From Desulfosarcina widdelii (GTDB lineage Bacteria; Desulfobacterota; Desulfobacteria; Desulfobacterales; Desulfosarcinaceae), in the NCBI RefSeq assembly GCF_009688965.1, contig NZ_AP021875.1, positions 2,666,001-2,730,000 on the forward strand: 64,000 nucleotides of DNA. Reading direction: 5' to 3'. Under the pieces are notes generated by a model. That model saw nothing but the letters and a program-made list of their open reading frames with translations. It searched no databases and was not told where the DNA came from. Position 1 is the first letter of the stretch. Each line of letters opens with the position of its first letter. The position numbers were made by a program, and so were the translations under genes. This document shows, in pieces, positions 54,347 to 62,972 of this stretch.

Positions 54347-55991
54347 TGGCTGCGGGAAAGAGATCGACAGACTGCTCCTGGAGCTTGTACTTCTGCACCT
54401 TGCCGCTGGCGGTCAGCGGGAAGCTGTCCACGAAGGCCACGTACTTGGGGATCTTGTAACGGGCGATCTGTCCGCGGCAGAAATCCTTGACGTCGCCTTC
54501 GTTGATGTCGGTACCTTCTTTGCGGATAATGAAGGCCCCCACCTCCTCGCCGTACTTCTTGCTGGGCACGCCCACCACCTGGACATCCATGATGCCCTCC
54601 ATGCCGAAGAGAAATTCCTCGATTTCCCGGGGGTAGATATTCTCGCCGCCGCGGATGATCATGTCCTTGTGGCGTCCGGTGATGGCAAGGTAGCCGTCTT
54701 CGTCCAGCACACCCAGGTCCCCGGAGTGCAGCCATCCTTCGTCATCGATGGCTTTTTGTGTGGCCTCGGGCATCTTGTAATAGCCCTTCATAACGCTGTA
54801 ACCCCGGCAGCAGACCTCGCCCTGCTGTCCTGCCGGCAACTTCTCACCGGTTTCGGGGTCCACGATCTTGACCTCGATCCGGGGCATGGCCCGACCCACG
54901 GTTTCCGTGCGGCGGCGCAGGTCGTCGTCGGGCAGGGTCTGGGTCATCACCGGAGAATTCTCGGTCAGGCCGTAGCAAATGGTGATTTCGTTCATGTGCA
55001 TGCGTTCGATCACCTGGCGCATCACAGGCACTGGACAGGGCGATCCGGCCATGATCCCGGTGCGCAGCGAGGAGAAGTCGAACTTGTCGAAAAGGCGATG
55101 CTCCAGTACGGCGATGAACATGGTGGGGACCCCGTACAGCGCCGTGCAGCGCTCCTGCTCCACCGACGCCATCACCTGCACCGGGTCGAATTTTTCCAGG
55201 ATCACCATGGCGGTGCCGTGGGTCACGGCGGCCAGCACCCCCAGCACGCACCCGAAGCAGTGGAACAGGGGCACCGGCAGGCACATGCGGTCCTTTTCGG
55301 AAAAGCGCTGATTTTCACCGATCCACCAGCCGTTGTTGCCGATGTTGTAATGGGTCAGCATGACCCCCTTGGGAAATCCGGTGGTGCCGGACGTATACTG
55401 CATGTTGACCACGTCGTGCACGTCCAGCTCGGCCTGCCGGGCGGCGTACTGGTCGTCGGTCGTCATCGGCGCCAGGGCCAGGATCTCCGGCATGCTGTAC
55501 ATGCCCCGGTGTTTTTCCTGCCCGAGGAAACAGACCCGCTTCAGATGCGGGAACCGCCCGCTGATCATTTTTCCCCGCTCTTCGGTTTTCAGTTCGGGAA
55601 TCAGCTCATATACGGTCTGGATGTAGTCGGTATCCTGGTAGCCGTCGATGATGAAAAGCGTTTCGGTGTCGGACTGTTCCAGCAGATAAGCCAGTTCGGC
55701 GGTTTTGTAATTCGTATTGACCGTGAGTAGAACGGCCCCGATCTTGGCCGTGGCAAACTGCAGCGCCACCCAGTATGGGATATTGGTGGCCCACACGGCA
55801 ACCTTTTCGCCCTTCTTCACACCCATGGCCATCAGACCCTTGGCCAGCCGGTCCACCACTTCGGCGAATTCACCGTAGGTCAGCCGGAAGTCCCGATCCA
55901 CGTAAACCAGCGCATCCCGGTCTCCGTAGGCGGCCACGGTGCGGTCCAGAATCTGCCCCAGGGTCAGGGCCTGCAATGACTCGTTGCCCAT
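54336..55991 (-). CDS. AMP-dependent acyl-CoA synthetase
   Basis: A 551-residue member of the ANL superfamily that activates a carboxylic acid, probably a fatty acid, to its CoA thioester. It has the P-loop-like [32 protein letters not shown], the hinge [31 protein letters not shown], and the catalytic lysine in [12 protein letters not shown] near the end. Length is normal. It begins nine bases after the XRE-cupin regulator gene, a pairing common in this phylum and usually taken as regulator and target. The ATG has a nearby GGAGG. Confidence 0.94.
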   Translation of the reverse strand: MGNESLQALTLGQILDRTVAAYGDRDALVYVDRDFRLTYGEFAEVVDRLAKGLMAMGVKKGEKVAVWATNIPYWVALQFATAKIGAVLLTVNTNYKTAELAYLLEQSDTETLFIIDGYQDTDYIQTVYELIPELKTEERGKMISGRFPHLKRVCFLGQEKHRGMYSMPEILALAPMTTDDQYAARQAELDVHDVVNMQYTSGTTGFPKGVMLTHYNIGNNGWWIGENQRFSEKDRMCLPVPLFHCFGCVLGVLAAVTHGTAMVILEKFDPVQVMASVEQERCTALYGVPTMFIAVLEHRLFDKFDFSSLRTGIMAGSPCPVPVMRQVIERMHMNEITICYGLTENSPVMTQTLPDDDLRRRTETVGRAMPRIEVKIVDPETGEKLPAGQQGEVCCRGYSVMKGYYKMPEATQKAIDDEGWLHSGDLGVLDEDGYLAITGRHKDMIIRGGENIYPREIEEFLFGMEGIMDVQVVGVPSKKYGEEVGAFIIRKEGTDINEGDVKDFCRGQIARYKIPKYVAFVDSFPLTASGKVQKYKLQEQSVDLFPAANAK

Positions 55992-56000
55992 GAAGACCTC

Positions 56001-56588
56001 CTAACGGGGAATGTACAACACGGCGTAGATGGCGGCCGGCTGCGCCCCCTTGCAGCTCACGTAGTGGGGGACGATGGAGTTGTAGTAAATGCTGTCGCCG
56101 GCATCGAGTTCGTAAACCTCGGTGCCGTAAGTGACTTCCACCCGGCCGGAGTAGACCACGATAAACTCCTCGCCTTCGTGGCTGGAAAGATCCTTGGATT
56201 TCTCCGATTCAGGCAGCAGTTCCACATAAAAGGGGTCCATATGCCGGTCGCTTTTGCCGCTGCCAAGGGAGTAGAATTTCAGGGCCACGGGCCGGTCCTT
56301 GCCGCGCAGCATGCTCAGCTCCTGTTTGCGGTCCTGTCGCCGGACCACCAGCGGGTCCTTGCCGATCTGATCGTCGAGGAAGGTGCCCAGCCGCACGTCC
56401 AGCGCCCGGGCAATTTTAAGCAGCGGCCCCAAAGAGGGGTAGACGTCATCTTCGACAATGGTTGTCAGAACACTGGATTCCAGGCCCGTCTGCTGTGCGA
56501 GCGCTTCCAGGGAAAGCTCCTTTTCAGCCATGAATTTGCGGATACGCTGACCTACTTTTTCCGTTTTCATAAAATCGATATTCTCCAT
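56001..56588 (-). CDS. XRE-family regulator with C-terminal cupin
   Basis: A cytoplasmic regulator of about 195 residues: an XRE helix-turn-helix (VGQRIRKFMAEKELSLEALAQQTG, about 10-65) joined to a cupin domain (SSHEGEEFIVVYSGRVEV, LDAGDSIYYNSIVPHYV). The cupin probably senses a small ligand. I start at the ATG at 56588 (MENIDFMKTEK); the second ATG at 56570 is also possible, and the longer frame to 56750 would overlap the divergent phosphodiesterase gene. It precedes the acyl-CoA synthetase, which it may regulate along with itself. Confidence 0.9.
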   Translation of the reverse strand: MENIDFMKTEKVGQRIRKFMAEKELSLEALAQQTGLESSVLTTIVEDDVYPSLGPLLKIARALDVRLGTFLDDQIGKDPLVVRRQDRKQELSMLRGKDRPVALKFYSLGSGKSDRHMDPFYVELLPESEKSKDLSSHEGEEFIVVYSGRVEVTYGTEVYELDAGDSIYYNSIVPHYVSCKGAQPAAIYAVLYIPR

Positions 56589-56732
56589 TTTCCAACAGCT
56601 GTTTTTTTCACGGGGGATATGATAGCCTGCCCCTGATCGCCAACCGCAACCGGCCACGCACCGGGGCGGCAGCAAAATGGGTCTTATACCCCCAAAACCC
56701 TTTGGCAGGCAAAACATTTTTTTGAACAGGCA

Positions 56733-57566
56733 ATGAATCCTAAACGGCATTCAACGACAGGTGTGGCGGAGCGCCTTGAGAAAATTTTTCATTGGCTGGC
56801 GGGAGCGATCTGCCGGCGGTGGCCCCGCCCGGCGCCCCCGGGTGCGCTTCTGGAGCGCTGCCGGATCGTTTCCCACCGCGGCGAGCAAGACAACCGCGGC
56901 CGTCTGGAAAACACCCTGGCGGCCTTTGACGCGGCGGCCGAAGCCGGTGTCTGGGGCCTTGAAATGGATATCCGCTGGACGGCAGACCGGATTCCGGTGG
57001 TGTTTCACGACCCGGACACCCACCGTCTGTACCCTTCGAAAATCACCCTTGCCAGCACCCCCCTCGATCAGTTAAAAGACCGCTTTCCCCTGATCCCCAC
57101 CCTTTCCGAAGTGGTCGAACGGTTCGGGGGTAAACGACACCTGATGCTGGAAATCAAGGCCGAACCCTGGTCCGATTCGTCGGTGCGGGCCCGTCGATTC
57201 AAACGGGCGCTTTCGAATCTGGTCCCCGGAAAAGATTTCCACCTGATGGGCCTGCACCCGGAGCTGTTCGACCGGTTCGATTTTTTTCCGGCAAGGACCT
57301 TTGTGCCCATCGCCCGCGTCCGTATGGACCGCTTCAGCCGTCTTGCGGCGGCCAGGGGGTACGCCGGCGTGTCCGGGCACTACCTGCTGGCGGGCAGTAG
57401 TGTGGTGGACCGCCATCACCGCATCGGGCAAAAGGTCGGCACGGGCTTCGCCGATTCCCGGCGCTGCCTTTACCGGGAAGCGGCCCGCGGGGTGGATTGG
57501 ATTTTTTCCAATCGAGCGGTCGACATGCAGGCCATCTGCACTGGAAAAAACACGGATCTTTTTTAG
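56733..57566 (+). CDS. glycerophosphodiester phosphodiesterase family protein
   Basis: A 277-residue TIM-barrel enzyme of the GDPD family, hydrolysing glycerophosphodiesters to glycerol 3-phosphate and an alcohol. It has SHRGEQDNRGRLENTLAAF (about 46-64), LEMDIRWTADRIPVVFHDPDT and LMLEIKAEP, giving the catalytic histidines and metal-binding acidic residues. An N-terminal hydrophobic segment (about 15-26) is too short to call a signal with confidence. It is divergent from the XRE-cupin gene and 58 bases upstream of an MFS gene. Confidence 0.9.
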   Translation: MNPKRHSTTGVAERLEKIFHWLAGAICRRWPRPAPPGALLERCRIVSHRGEQDNRGRLENTLAAFDAAAEAGVWGLEMDIRWTADRIPVVFHDPDTHRLYPSKITLASTPLDQLKDRFPLIPTLSEVVERFGGKRHLMLEIKAEPWSDSSVRARRFKRALSNLVPGKDFHLMGLHPELFDRFDFFPARTFVPIARVRMDRFSRLAAARGYAGVSGHYLLAGSSVVDRHHRIGQKVGTGFADSRRCLYREAARGVDWIFSNRAVDMQAICTGKNTDLF

Positions 57567-57624
57567 GGGCACGGCGCGCCGTGCCGACGAAACCCTGCCG
57601 GTATTACAAAAAAAGACAATCCAA

Positions 57625-58797
57625 ATGAAACCCAGCCAAAGCCCCAACCTGAAAATCCTGTTCGCTCTGACCCTGATCCATTTCACCGGAGACTTTTACA
57701 GCGCCTTCACCACGCCCCTGTTCCCCGCGTTCATGGACACACTGAACCTGACCCTGGCCCAGGTGGGCCTCATCGCCGGCATCAACCGGTTCCTATCGTT
57801 CATCGTTCAACCGGTGGCCGGATACCTGGCCGACCGGCATCAGGGCAGGACCATTATTCTGGGCGGTATGGCCATGGCTGTCGTCTTCATCCCCCTTTCC
57901 GGCATTGCCGGCGGCTTCTGGCCGCTACTGCTGGTCATCTCCCTGGGATCGGTCGGATCGTCGCTTTTCCATCCCTCGGTGGCCGGGATGATCCCGCTGT
58001 ATGCCGGCAATCGCAAAGGGTTTTCCATGTCCATATTCAACACGGGCGGAACCCTGGCCTTTGCCGTCGGCCCCTTTTTCATCACCACCTTTGTGGCGAC
58101 ATGGGGGCTTCGGGCCATGCCGGCCACCATGGTCATCGGTCTGACCGCGCTGGTCTACTTATGGTTCGTGGTTCCCTCTCCGCGCAGCGAAGGCATGGCG
58201 TCGTCCGGATTGGTGGGCACCTTGAAAAAACAGTTCGGTGCCGTGTGGAAATCGATTTTCCTCATCTGGCTGGTCATGGTTCTGAGGGCGGTGGTCGGCC
58301 AGTCCTTCATGACTTTCATGCCCGTCCTGCTGGTCAGCCGCGGATATTCCCTGGTCTCCGGCGGCGTCATGATCACCCTGTTTACCCTGGCCGGCACTGT
58401 CAGCGGCCTCTTGTCCGGGTACACGGCGGACCGGGCCGGTGCCCGTCCGGTCTTTCTGACCGCGCACCTGTTGATGACCCCGGCCCTGCTGATCATGCTG
58501 TCCCTGCCGGGCGCGTGGATCTATGCCGGGGTTGCCGCGGCCGGTTTTTTCGTGCTGGCCACGATGCCGCTGGGGGTTACCCTGGCCCAGGAACTTGCGC
58601 CGGGGGGCCGGTCCATGGTCTCCAGTTTGATGATGGGACTGGCCTACGGCCTGGGTGGTGCCGTGGCACCGCTGGTGGGAAAACTGGCCGACATCTACTC
58701 CGTTGCCGACGTCCTGTGGGGTGTAGCGTTCATTCCGTTGATCACGGTTCCTTTGATTTTGCTATTTCCGGGAAAAAAGACGATGGGCGAGGGATGA
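57625..58797 (+). CDS. MFS transporter, fosmidomycin-resistance-like
   Basis: A 390-residue inner-membrane protein with about twelve membrane segments. The N-terminal HFTGDFYSAFTTPLFPAF and VQPVAGYLADRHQGR and the middle segment GSVGSSLFHPSVAG fit the Fsr (fosmidomycin resistance) branch of the major facilitator superfamily. What it exports here is unknown. The ATG at 57625 lies 58 bases after the phosphodiesterase gene; a longer reading overlaps that gene in another frame and is not membrane-like. No strong ribosome-binding site. Confidence 0.88.
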   Translation: MKPSQSPNLKILFALTLIHFTGDFYSAFTTPLFPAFMDTLNLTLAQVGLIAGINRFLSFIVQPVAGYLADRHQGRTIILGGMAMAVVFIPLSGIAGGFWPLLLVISLGSVGSSLFHPSVAGMIPLYAGNRKGFSMSIFNTGGTLAFAVGPFFITTFVATWGLRAMPATMVIGLTALVYLWFVVPSPRSEGMASSGLVGTLKKQFGAVWKSIFLIWLVMVLRAVVGQSFMTFMPVLLVSRGYSLVSGGVMITLFTLAGTVSGLLSGYTADRAGARPVFLTAHLLMTPALLIMLSLPGAWIYAGVAAAGFFVLATMPLGVTLAQELAPGGRSMVSSLMMGLAYGLGGAVAPLVGKLADIYSVADVLWGVAFIPLITVPLILLFPGKKTMGEG

Positions 58798-59057
58798 GGG
58801 CAGAGAACTGAGGGCAGAGGTCGGAAGACGGATGAGGGAGGATGGACGATGGACGATGGACGAGGTCGGAAATAGAATTCTGGGATTGAGGAATTCTGGG
58901 ATTAGGGAATTGTCGGTACCGCTTTCAGCTGCGACCAATTCTTAGGAAGACAAAAACATCGGCTCCACGGTCAGCATGATTCCCCCAGTTTCACAACTTC
59001 TCGTCACCAATTCCTGAATCCCGTAATCCCCTAACCCCCTAATTTCATTTTTCATAA
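58798..59057. repeat. degenerate word-like tract between convergent genes
   Basis: The stretch is built from decayed repeats: GAGGGCAGAG, GATGGACGATGGACGATGG, then AATTCTGGGATTGAGG twice, and further on AATTCCTGAATCCCGTAATC and CCCTAACCCCCTAATTTC. Many words are complements of those at 3732-3865. No gene or terminator is clear. Confidence 0.7.
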
Positions 59058-60128
59058 TCAAAGGGACTGCATTTGCGTAGTAACGCGCCCGGCCGCCTTC
59101 TTGGGGCCGTCGAGGCGGTAGCCCAGCTCGTTGACCAGCTTGAGGCAGGCCGCGACCACATCGGCATCGTATAGGCGGCCGCTGTTCTCGGCCAGCTCGT
59201 TGATCGCTTTCTGGATGCCCAGGGAAGGCCGATAGGGACGATGGGAGCCGATGGTTTCGAAAACATCGGCCACGGAAAGGATTCGAGCCTCCAGGAGAAT
59301 TTCGTCGCCGGACAGGCCCTGGGGATATCCGGAGCCGTCTATCCGCTCGTGATGCTGGATGACGATATCGGCCAGGGGCCAGGGGAAATCGATCTTCTTG
59401 AGGATGTCATATCCCGACTGCACGTGGGTTCTGATCATAGCGTATTCGGGGCCGCTGAGCCGGCCCGGCTTGCAGAGGATTTCTCCGGGAATGGTGAGTT
59501 TTCCCAGGTCGTGGATCACACTGGCCATTTTCAGGCCGTAAATCCGGTCTTCGGAAAGATCCATGCTGCGGGCAATGGCGCAGGCCAGGTCGGCCACCCG
59601 GCTCTGGTGGCCGGCGGTATAGGGATCGCGCATTTCCACGGCCAGGGCGATGGCCTGCACCGATCCTTCCATGGCCTTCTGGAAACGCTGTCCGTTCTGG
59701 CGCAGTTCCTCGGCGGTCCGTCTGAGTTTCTGGCGCGTCTGGCGCTCCATCAGCACCCGTTTCAGACGGGCCACGATTTCGGCCAGGCGAATGGGCTTCT
59801 CGATGAAATCGCTGGCGCCCCGCGCGATGATCTCCTCGTAGGCAAAATTGTTTACCAGGCCGGTGATGATGATCACGTCCGCATCGAAATCCTCCTTGAC
59901 GTGACGGCACAACTCCAGGCCGCCCATGCCCTCCATCTGAACATCGGAGATGACCACTTCAACGGGCTGGGATGCCAGGACTTTCAATGCCGATTCCGCG
60001 CTGTCCGCCGTGAGGCAGCGACAGCCGGAAGAGGAAATGCCGCAGGAAAGGATCTCACGGATGTCGTCATCGTCATCCACGACCAGAACGGTGGAAAAGG
60101 CATCGTCATCGCTGGGTACGGGTTCCAT
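59058..60128 (-). CDS. response regulator with HD-GYP domain
   Basis: A 356-residue cytoplasmic protein with a receiver domain (VLVVDDDDDIREIL, phospho-acceptor D62 in SDVQMEGMGG, EKPIRLAEI) joined by a coiled-coil-like linker (about 130-155) to an HD-GYP domain: YTAGHQSRVADLA, SVIHDLGK, HHERIDGSGYPQGL. HD-GYP domains degrade cyclic di-GMP, so this is likely a phosphorylation-controlled phosphodiesterase. The catalytic motifs are complete. No kinase is adjacent. The ATG at 60128 has GGAGG upstream. Confidence 0.93.
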   Translation of the reverse strand: MEPVPSDDDAFSTVLVVDDDDDIREILSCGISSSGCRCLTADSAESALKVLASQPVEVVISDVQMEGMGGLELCRHVKEDFDADVIIITGLVNNFAYEEIIARGASDFIEKPIRLAEIVARLKRVLMERQTRQKLRRTAEELRQNGQRFQKAMEGSVQAIALAVEMRDPYTAGHQSRVADLACAIARSMDLSEDRIYGLKMASVIHDLGKLTIPGEILCKPGRLSGPEYAMIRTHVQSGYDILKKIDFPWPLADIVIQHHERIDGSGYPQGLSGDEILLEARILSVADVFETIGSHRPYRPSLGIQKAINELAENSGRLYDADVVAACLKLVNELGYRLDGPKKAAGRVTTQMQSL

Positions 60129-60247
60129 GAACGCCTCCTTCGGCGTATGATTGGCTTGCGCTCCGCAAAAACGGGTTGCCGGGGGATGGTCTGCGGGTAT
60201 CGGTCGGAAAAAAAATGAAGCGGAACACAGATGTCGGATATTTTATG

Positions 60248-60461
60248 AACCTAAATTAGGCGATTGTCGAGCTTGCTGCAGATTCAAGGCAGCCGCTGCG
60301 GCGCTATAGTCGGCTATGCGCCGCGGTGGCTAACGCCGAAGATGCAGTGAGATCGGCAATCCCATGGGGTTTCGTCTTTTGAGTTGTGAAACAGTTCGCA
60401 ACCTAATGTGATCATAGTCTTTCTCTATTTCTCGAGAAAGGTGAAACGCCTATTTTAGGTT
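60248..60461. repeat. 214-base element with inverted ends
   Basis: The ends AACCTAAATTAGGCG (60248-60262) and CGCCTATTTTAGGTT (60447-60461) are inverted with one mismatch. Inside is a strong hairpin, GCGGCGC...ATA against TAT...GCGCCGC near 60297-60325, and further AACCTAAT words. No reading frame is credible. It looks like a MITE; 60129-60247 shows nothing else. Confidence 0.65.
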
Positions 60462-60468
60462 GAAGTCG

Positions 60469-61452
60469 TCAATCCTTAACAATGAGAAAAATCACATAGG
60501 CCACATAACAGCCTAGTAGGATCAGACCTTTTCCGCGGGTGATTGTCAAGTCCTGTTTCATCAGCAACAGGGGCAGGGCGCTGATGGCCATCATCACCAG
60601 GTAATCCACCACCAGGCCGCTGCCGATGAATCCGCCGTCAATAACGATGGGCCGCACCATGGCCGTGGCACCGACGACGCTGAGAAGATTGAACACATTG
60701 CTGCCCACCAGGTTGCCCAGGGAGATGTCCATCTCTTTTTTCATGGCGGCCACAACCGAGGTAGCCAGTTCGGGCACCGAGGTGCCGAAAGCCACAACGG
60801 TCAGGCCGACGAATTTTTCGTCGACCCCCAGGGCGGTCATGATGCTGACCGCCGCGTCCACCAACAGATCCGCGCCCAGCACCACCGCGCCGGTTCCGCC
60901 GGCAATCATCAGGCACTGACCCCAGCGCTTGTCCGCCAGCCCGATTTTTCCGGCCGGCAAGCGGGCCTCCAGGACGGCTTTTCCCGGCATGGTGCGGTCC
61001 ACCCGCAGGGCCACTTTGTAATTGAACCAGGTGTAGGCCAGGATGCCGACGAAAAGGCTCAAGCCTTCGACCCGACCGATGGTGGAGTTGAAGGAGAGCA
61101 GCAGCAGGTAGGCGGAAACGACCAGCATCAGGGGGATGTCCCGAGTGATCACGACGCGTCCGGTGGTCACCGGATGAAACACGGCGGTGAGCCCCAGGAC
61201 CAGGGCGATGTTGCAGATGTTGCTGCCCACCACATTGCCCAGGGCGATCATGCTCTTGCCTTTGAATGCGCTGACCATGCTGACCACCAGTTCGGGTGTC
61301 GAGGTGCCGAAGGCCACCACGGTCAGCCCGACCACCATGGGCGTCAGTCCCAGGCTGCGGGCCAGGGTGGAAGACCCCCGGACCAGCCAGCCGGCGCCGT
61401 AATAAAGCAGCAGAAGGCCTGCCGTAAATGCGATCAGATGGGCAAAACTCAA
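60469..61452 (-). CDS. Ca2+/Na+ antiporter, CaCA family (YrbG-like)
   Basis: A 327-residue inner-membrane exchanger with about ten membrane segments in two inverted halves. Each half carries the ion-binding alpha repeat: VVAFGTSTPELVVS with ALGNVVGSNICNI in the first, and VVAFGTSVPELATS with SLGNLVGSNVFNL in the second. These are the glutamate/aspartate motifs of the calcium/cation antiporter family. Length is typical of YrbG. Its stop lies eight bases from the inverted-end element. Confidence 0.95.
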   Translation of the reverse strand: MSFAHLIAFTAGLLLLYYGAGWLVRGSSTLARSLGLTPMVVGLTVVAFGTSTPELVVSMVSAFKGKSMIALGNVVGSNICNIALVLGLTAVFHPVTTGRVVITRDIPLMLVVSAYLLLLSFNSTIGRVEGLSLFVGILAYTWFNYKVALRVDRTMPGKAVLEARLPAGKIGLADKRWGQCLMIAGGTGAVVLGADLLVDAAVSIMTALGVDEKFVGLTVVAFGTSVPELATSVVAAMKKEMDISLGNLVGSNVFNLLSVVGATAMVRPIVIDGGFIGSGLVVDYLVMMAISALPLLLMKQDLTITRGKGLILLGCYVAYVIFLIVKD

Positions 61453-61585
61453 AAATCCGCCTTTCGTTGCCCGTTTGAGAGGGCGGGCGTTCCCTTTCCA
61501 TTTAAAAAACCGGAATCACTATGCCATCCCTATCGGACGAATGCAACGCCACCTGAAGATACGTTTTCTGGGATCCATAGGGATC

Positions 61586-61613
61586 GTAGGGGCGAAAAAT
61601 TTTTCGCCCCTAC
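61586..61613. repeat. perfect 28-base palindrome of the GTAGGGGCG type
   Basis: GTAGGGGCGAAAAA and its exact complement meet with no spacer. GTAGGGGCG...CGCCCCTAC palindromes are a dispersed repeat known from many genomes. It lies in a 366-base gene-free region (61453-61818) that also contains the element at 61690. Confidence 0.7.
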
Positions 61614-61689
61614 ACGGCCCTGCATGGTGACGAAGCCAATGTGCCAGATTCGACTTATAGTTGATGAAACCTTAAAAAGTCGCATTTTG

Positions 61690-61816
61690 GACGGGCTTGT
61701 AAAAAGGACGAGATCAAGGCTTGCGAGTCCTGAAGAAGGATGCGTACCTATACGTACTCCGCACTGACGAGGGACGAAGCGTAACGAAGATATCTGCCTT
61801 TTTACGAGCCCGTCAC
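61690..61816. repeat. CGTAAAAAG-type inverted-end element, copy next to nitroreductase 3' end
   Basis: Ends GACGGGCTTGTAAAAAGG and the inverted ACGAGCCCGTC enclose an inner part with CAAGGCTTGCGAGTCC, TACGTACTCCGCACTGACGA and GGGACGAAGCGTAACG. A clearly related copy in the opposite orientation is at 62796-62919. Confidence 0.75.
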
Positions 61817-61818
61817 AG

Positions 61819-62745
61819 TTAGGCATACCGAATCATCACCGACTTCCTCCCCGCCACCTGTTGATAAACTTCGTCGGGCCAGCCGACGGCCATCACGGTG
61901 CAGGGAATTTCACTGTCGGGAATGCCCAGAGAGCGGGTGATGGAATTGTCCCGCCGCATGGCCTCGATCACGAAACCGATCAGGCAGGTTCCCAGTCCCA
62001 GGCTGTGGGCGCCCAGCAGCATATTACCGGTGGCCAGCAGGGCGTCTTCGGCGGGACAGGAGGCATCCTTGTCCGCGGCGACCACAATCGCGGCAGGGGC
62101 TCCATGAAACAGCAGGTCGCGCTCCCCCTGCTCCCATTGTTCCAGTCCCCGTTCGACGGTGGCATAATGATCCCGGTAATAGGATTCCAGTTCCGGACGG
62201 CCCAGCCATTTCAGACCACGCCGCAGCCAGGTTTTTTCCGCCAGCCGATTGGTCTTCCGAAAAAAATTGCCGACCGATCGCGCCAGCGCGACCACCGCCT
62301 GGCGATTCGGCAGAATCGTGAAGGTCCACGGCTGACAGTTGGAGCCCGACGGGGCGGTGACCCCGATTTTCACCAGATCCTCCAGGAATGTCCCATCCAC
62401 CGGCTGATCGGTAAAGTTGCGGCAGGAGCGACGTGATCCCATGAGATTGACCAGCGCGGCGGTGTCGAAGCGACCGTGGGGCAGCCAGCGATTGTCTGCG
62501 GAAAAGTTGGCAAATCTAACCAGCTCGGGATCCAGCGCCGCCACCTGGACGGCCTCGGTGGGGCACACCGCGGCACAGTGCCCGCAGTTCATGGACTCGC
62601 TGCCGGTCACGACCGCCTTGTCCGCTTCCATCGTGATGGTTTCCTTGGGACAGACCGCCACACACTGCCCGCAGCCGATGCAGAGGTCGGCATCGATTGT
62701 CGTGGTTACGGATCGGCTGGAGGATTGGATCGGTTTATCGCTCAT
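61819..62745 (-). CDS. nitroreductase with N-terminal ferredoxin domain
   Basis: A 308-residue cytoplasmic flavoprotein. Residues about 16-70 form a ferredoxin-like domain with C22, C25, C28, C32 (CIGCGQCVAVCP) and C54, C57, C61 (MNCGHCAAVCP); the fourth cysteine expected at position 51 is a serine, so one cluster may lack a ligand. From about 95 follows the FMN-binding nitroreductase fold (RRSCRNFTDQPVD, APSGSNCQPWTFTIL, GTCLIGF). The electron acceptor is unknown. The gene is flanked by two inverted copies of a small repeat, at 61690 and 62796, and borders the first by two bases. Confidence 0.9.
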   Translation of the reverse strand: MSDKPIQSSSRSVTTTIDADLCIGCGQCVAVCPKETITMEADKAVVTGSESMNCGHCAAVCPTEAVQVAALDPELVRFANFSADNRWLPHGRFDTAALVNLMGSRRSCRNFTDQPVDGTFLEDLVKIGVTAPSGSNCQPWTFTILPNRQAVVALARSVGNFFRKTNRLAEKTWLRRGLKWLGRPELESYYRDHYATVERGLEQWEQGERDLLFHGAPAAIVVAADKDASCPAEDALLATGNMLLGAHSLGLGTCLIGFVIEAMRRDNSITRSLGIPDSEIPCTVMAVGWPDEVYQQVAGRKSVMIRYA

Positions 62746-62795
62746 TAATTTATCCTTGCAGCTTGCTTGACTTGAATTGAGTCCGTATTAAAATT

Positions 62796-62919
62796 GACGA
62801 CTTCGTAAAAAGCCCGATATCGGCGTTACGCTTCATCCCTCGTCACTGCGGAGTACGCTAAGTACACCTCATTCCTCGGGATTCGCAAGCCTCGATCTCT
62901 GCCTTTTTACGAAGCCGTT
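62796..62919. repeat. CGTAAAAAG-type inverted-end element, copy upstream of nitroreductase
   Basis: Ends GACGACTTCGTAAAAAGC (62796-62813) and GCCTTTTTACGAAGCCGTT (62901-62919) are inverted. Read on the minus strand the inner part aligns along its length with the copy at 61690-61816, by eye roughly 80 percent alike. Confidence 0.75.
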
Positions 62920-62972
62920 TTAAAAAATTGACTTTTTATCGGTCCGTTAGAAGTCTATTGAGGAAACGATCC

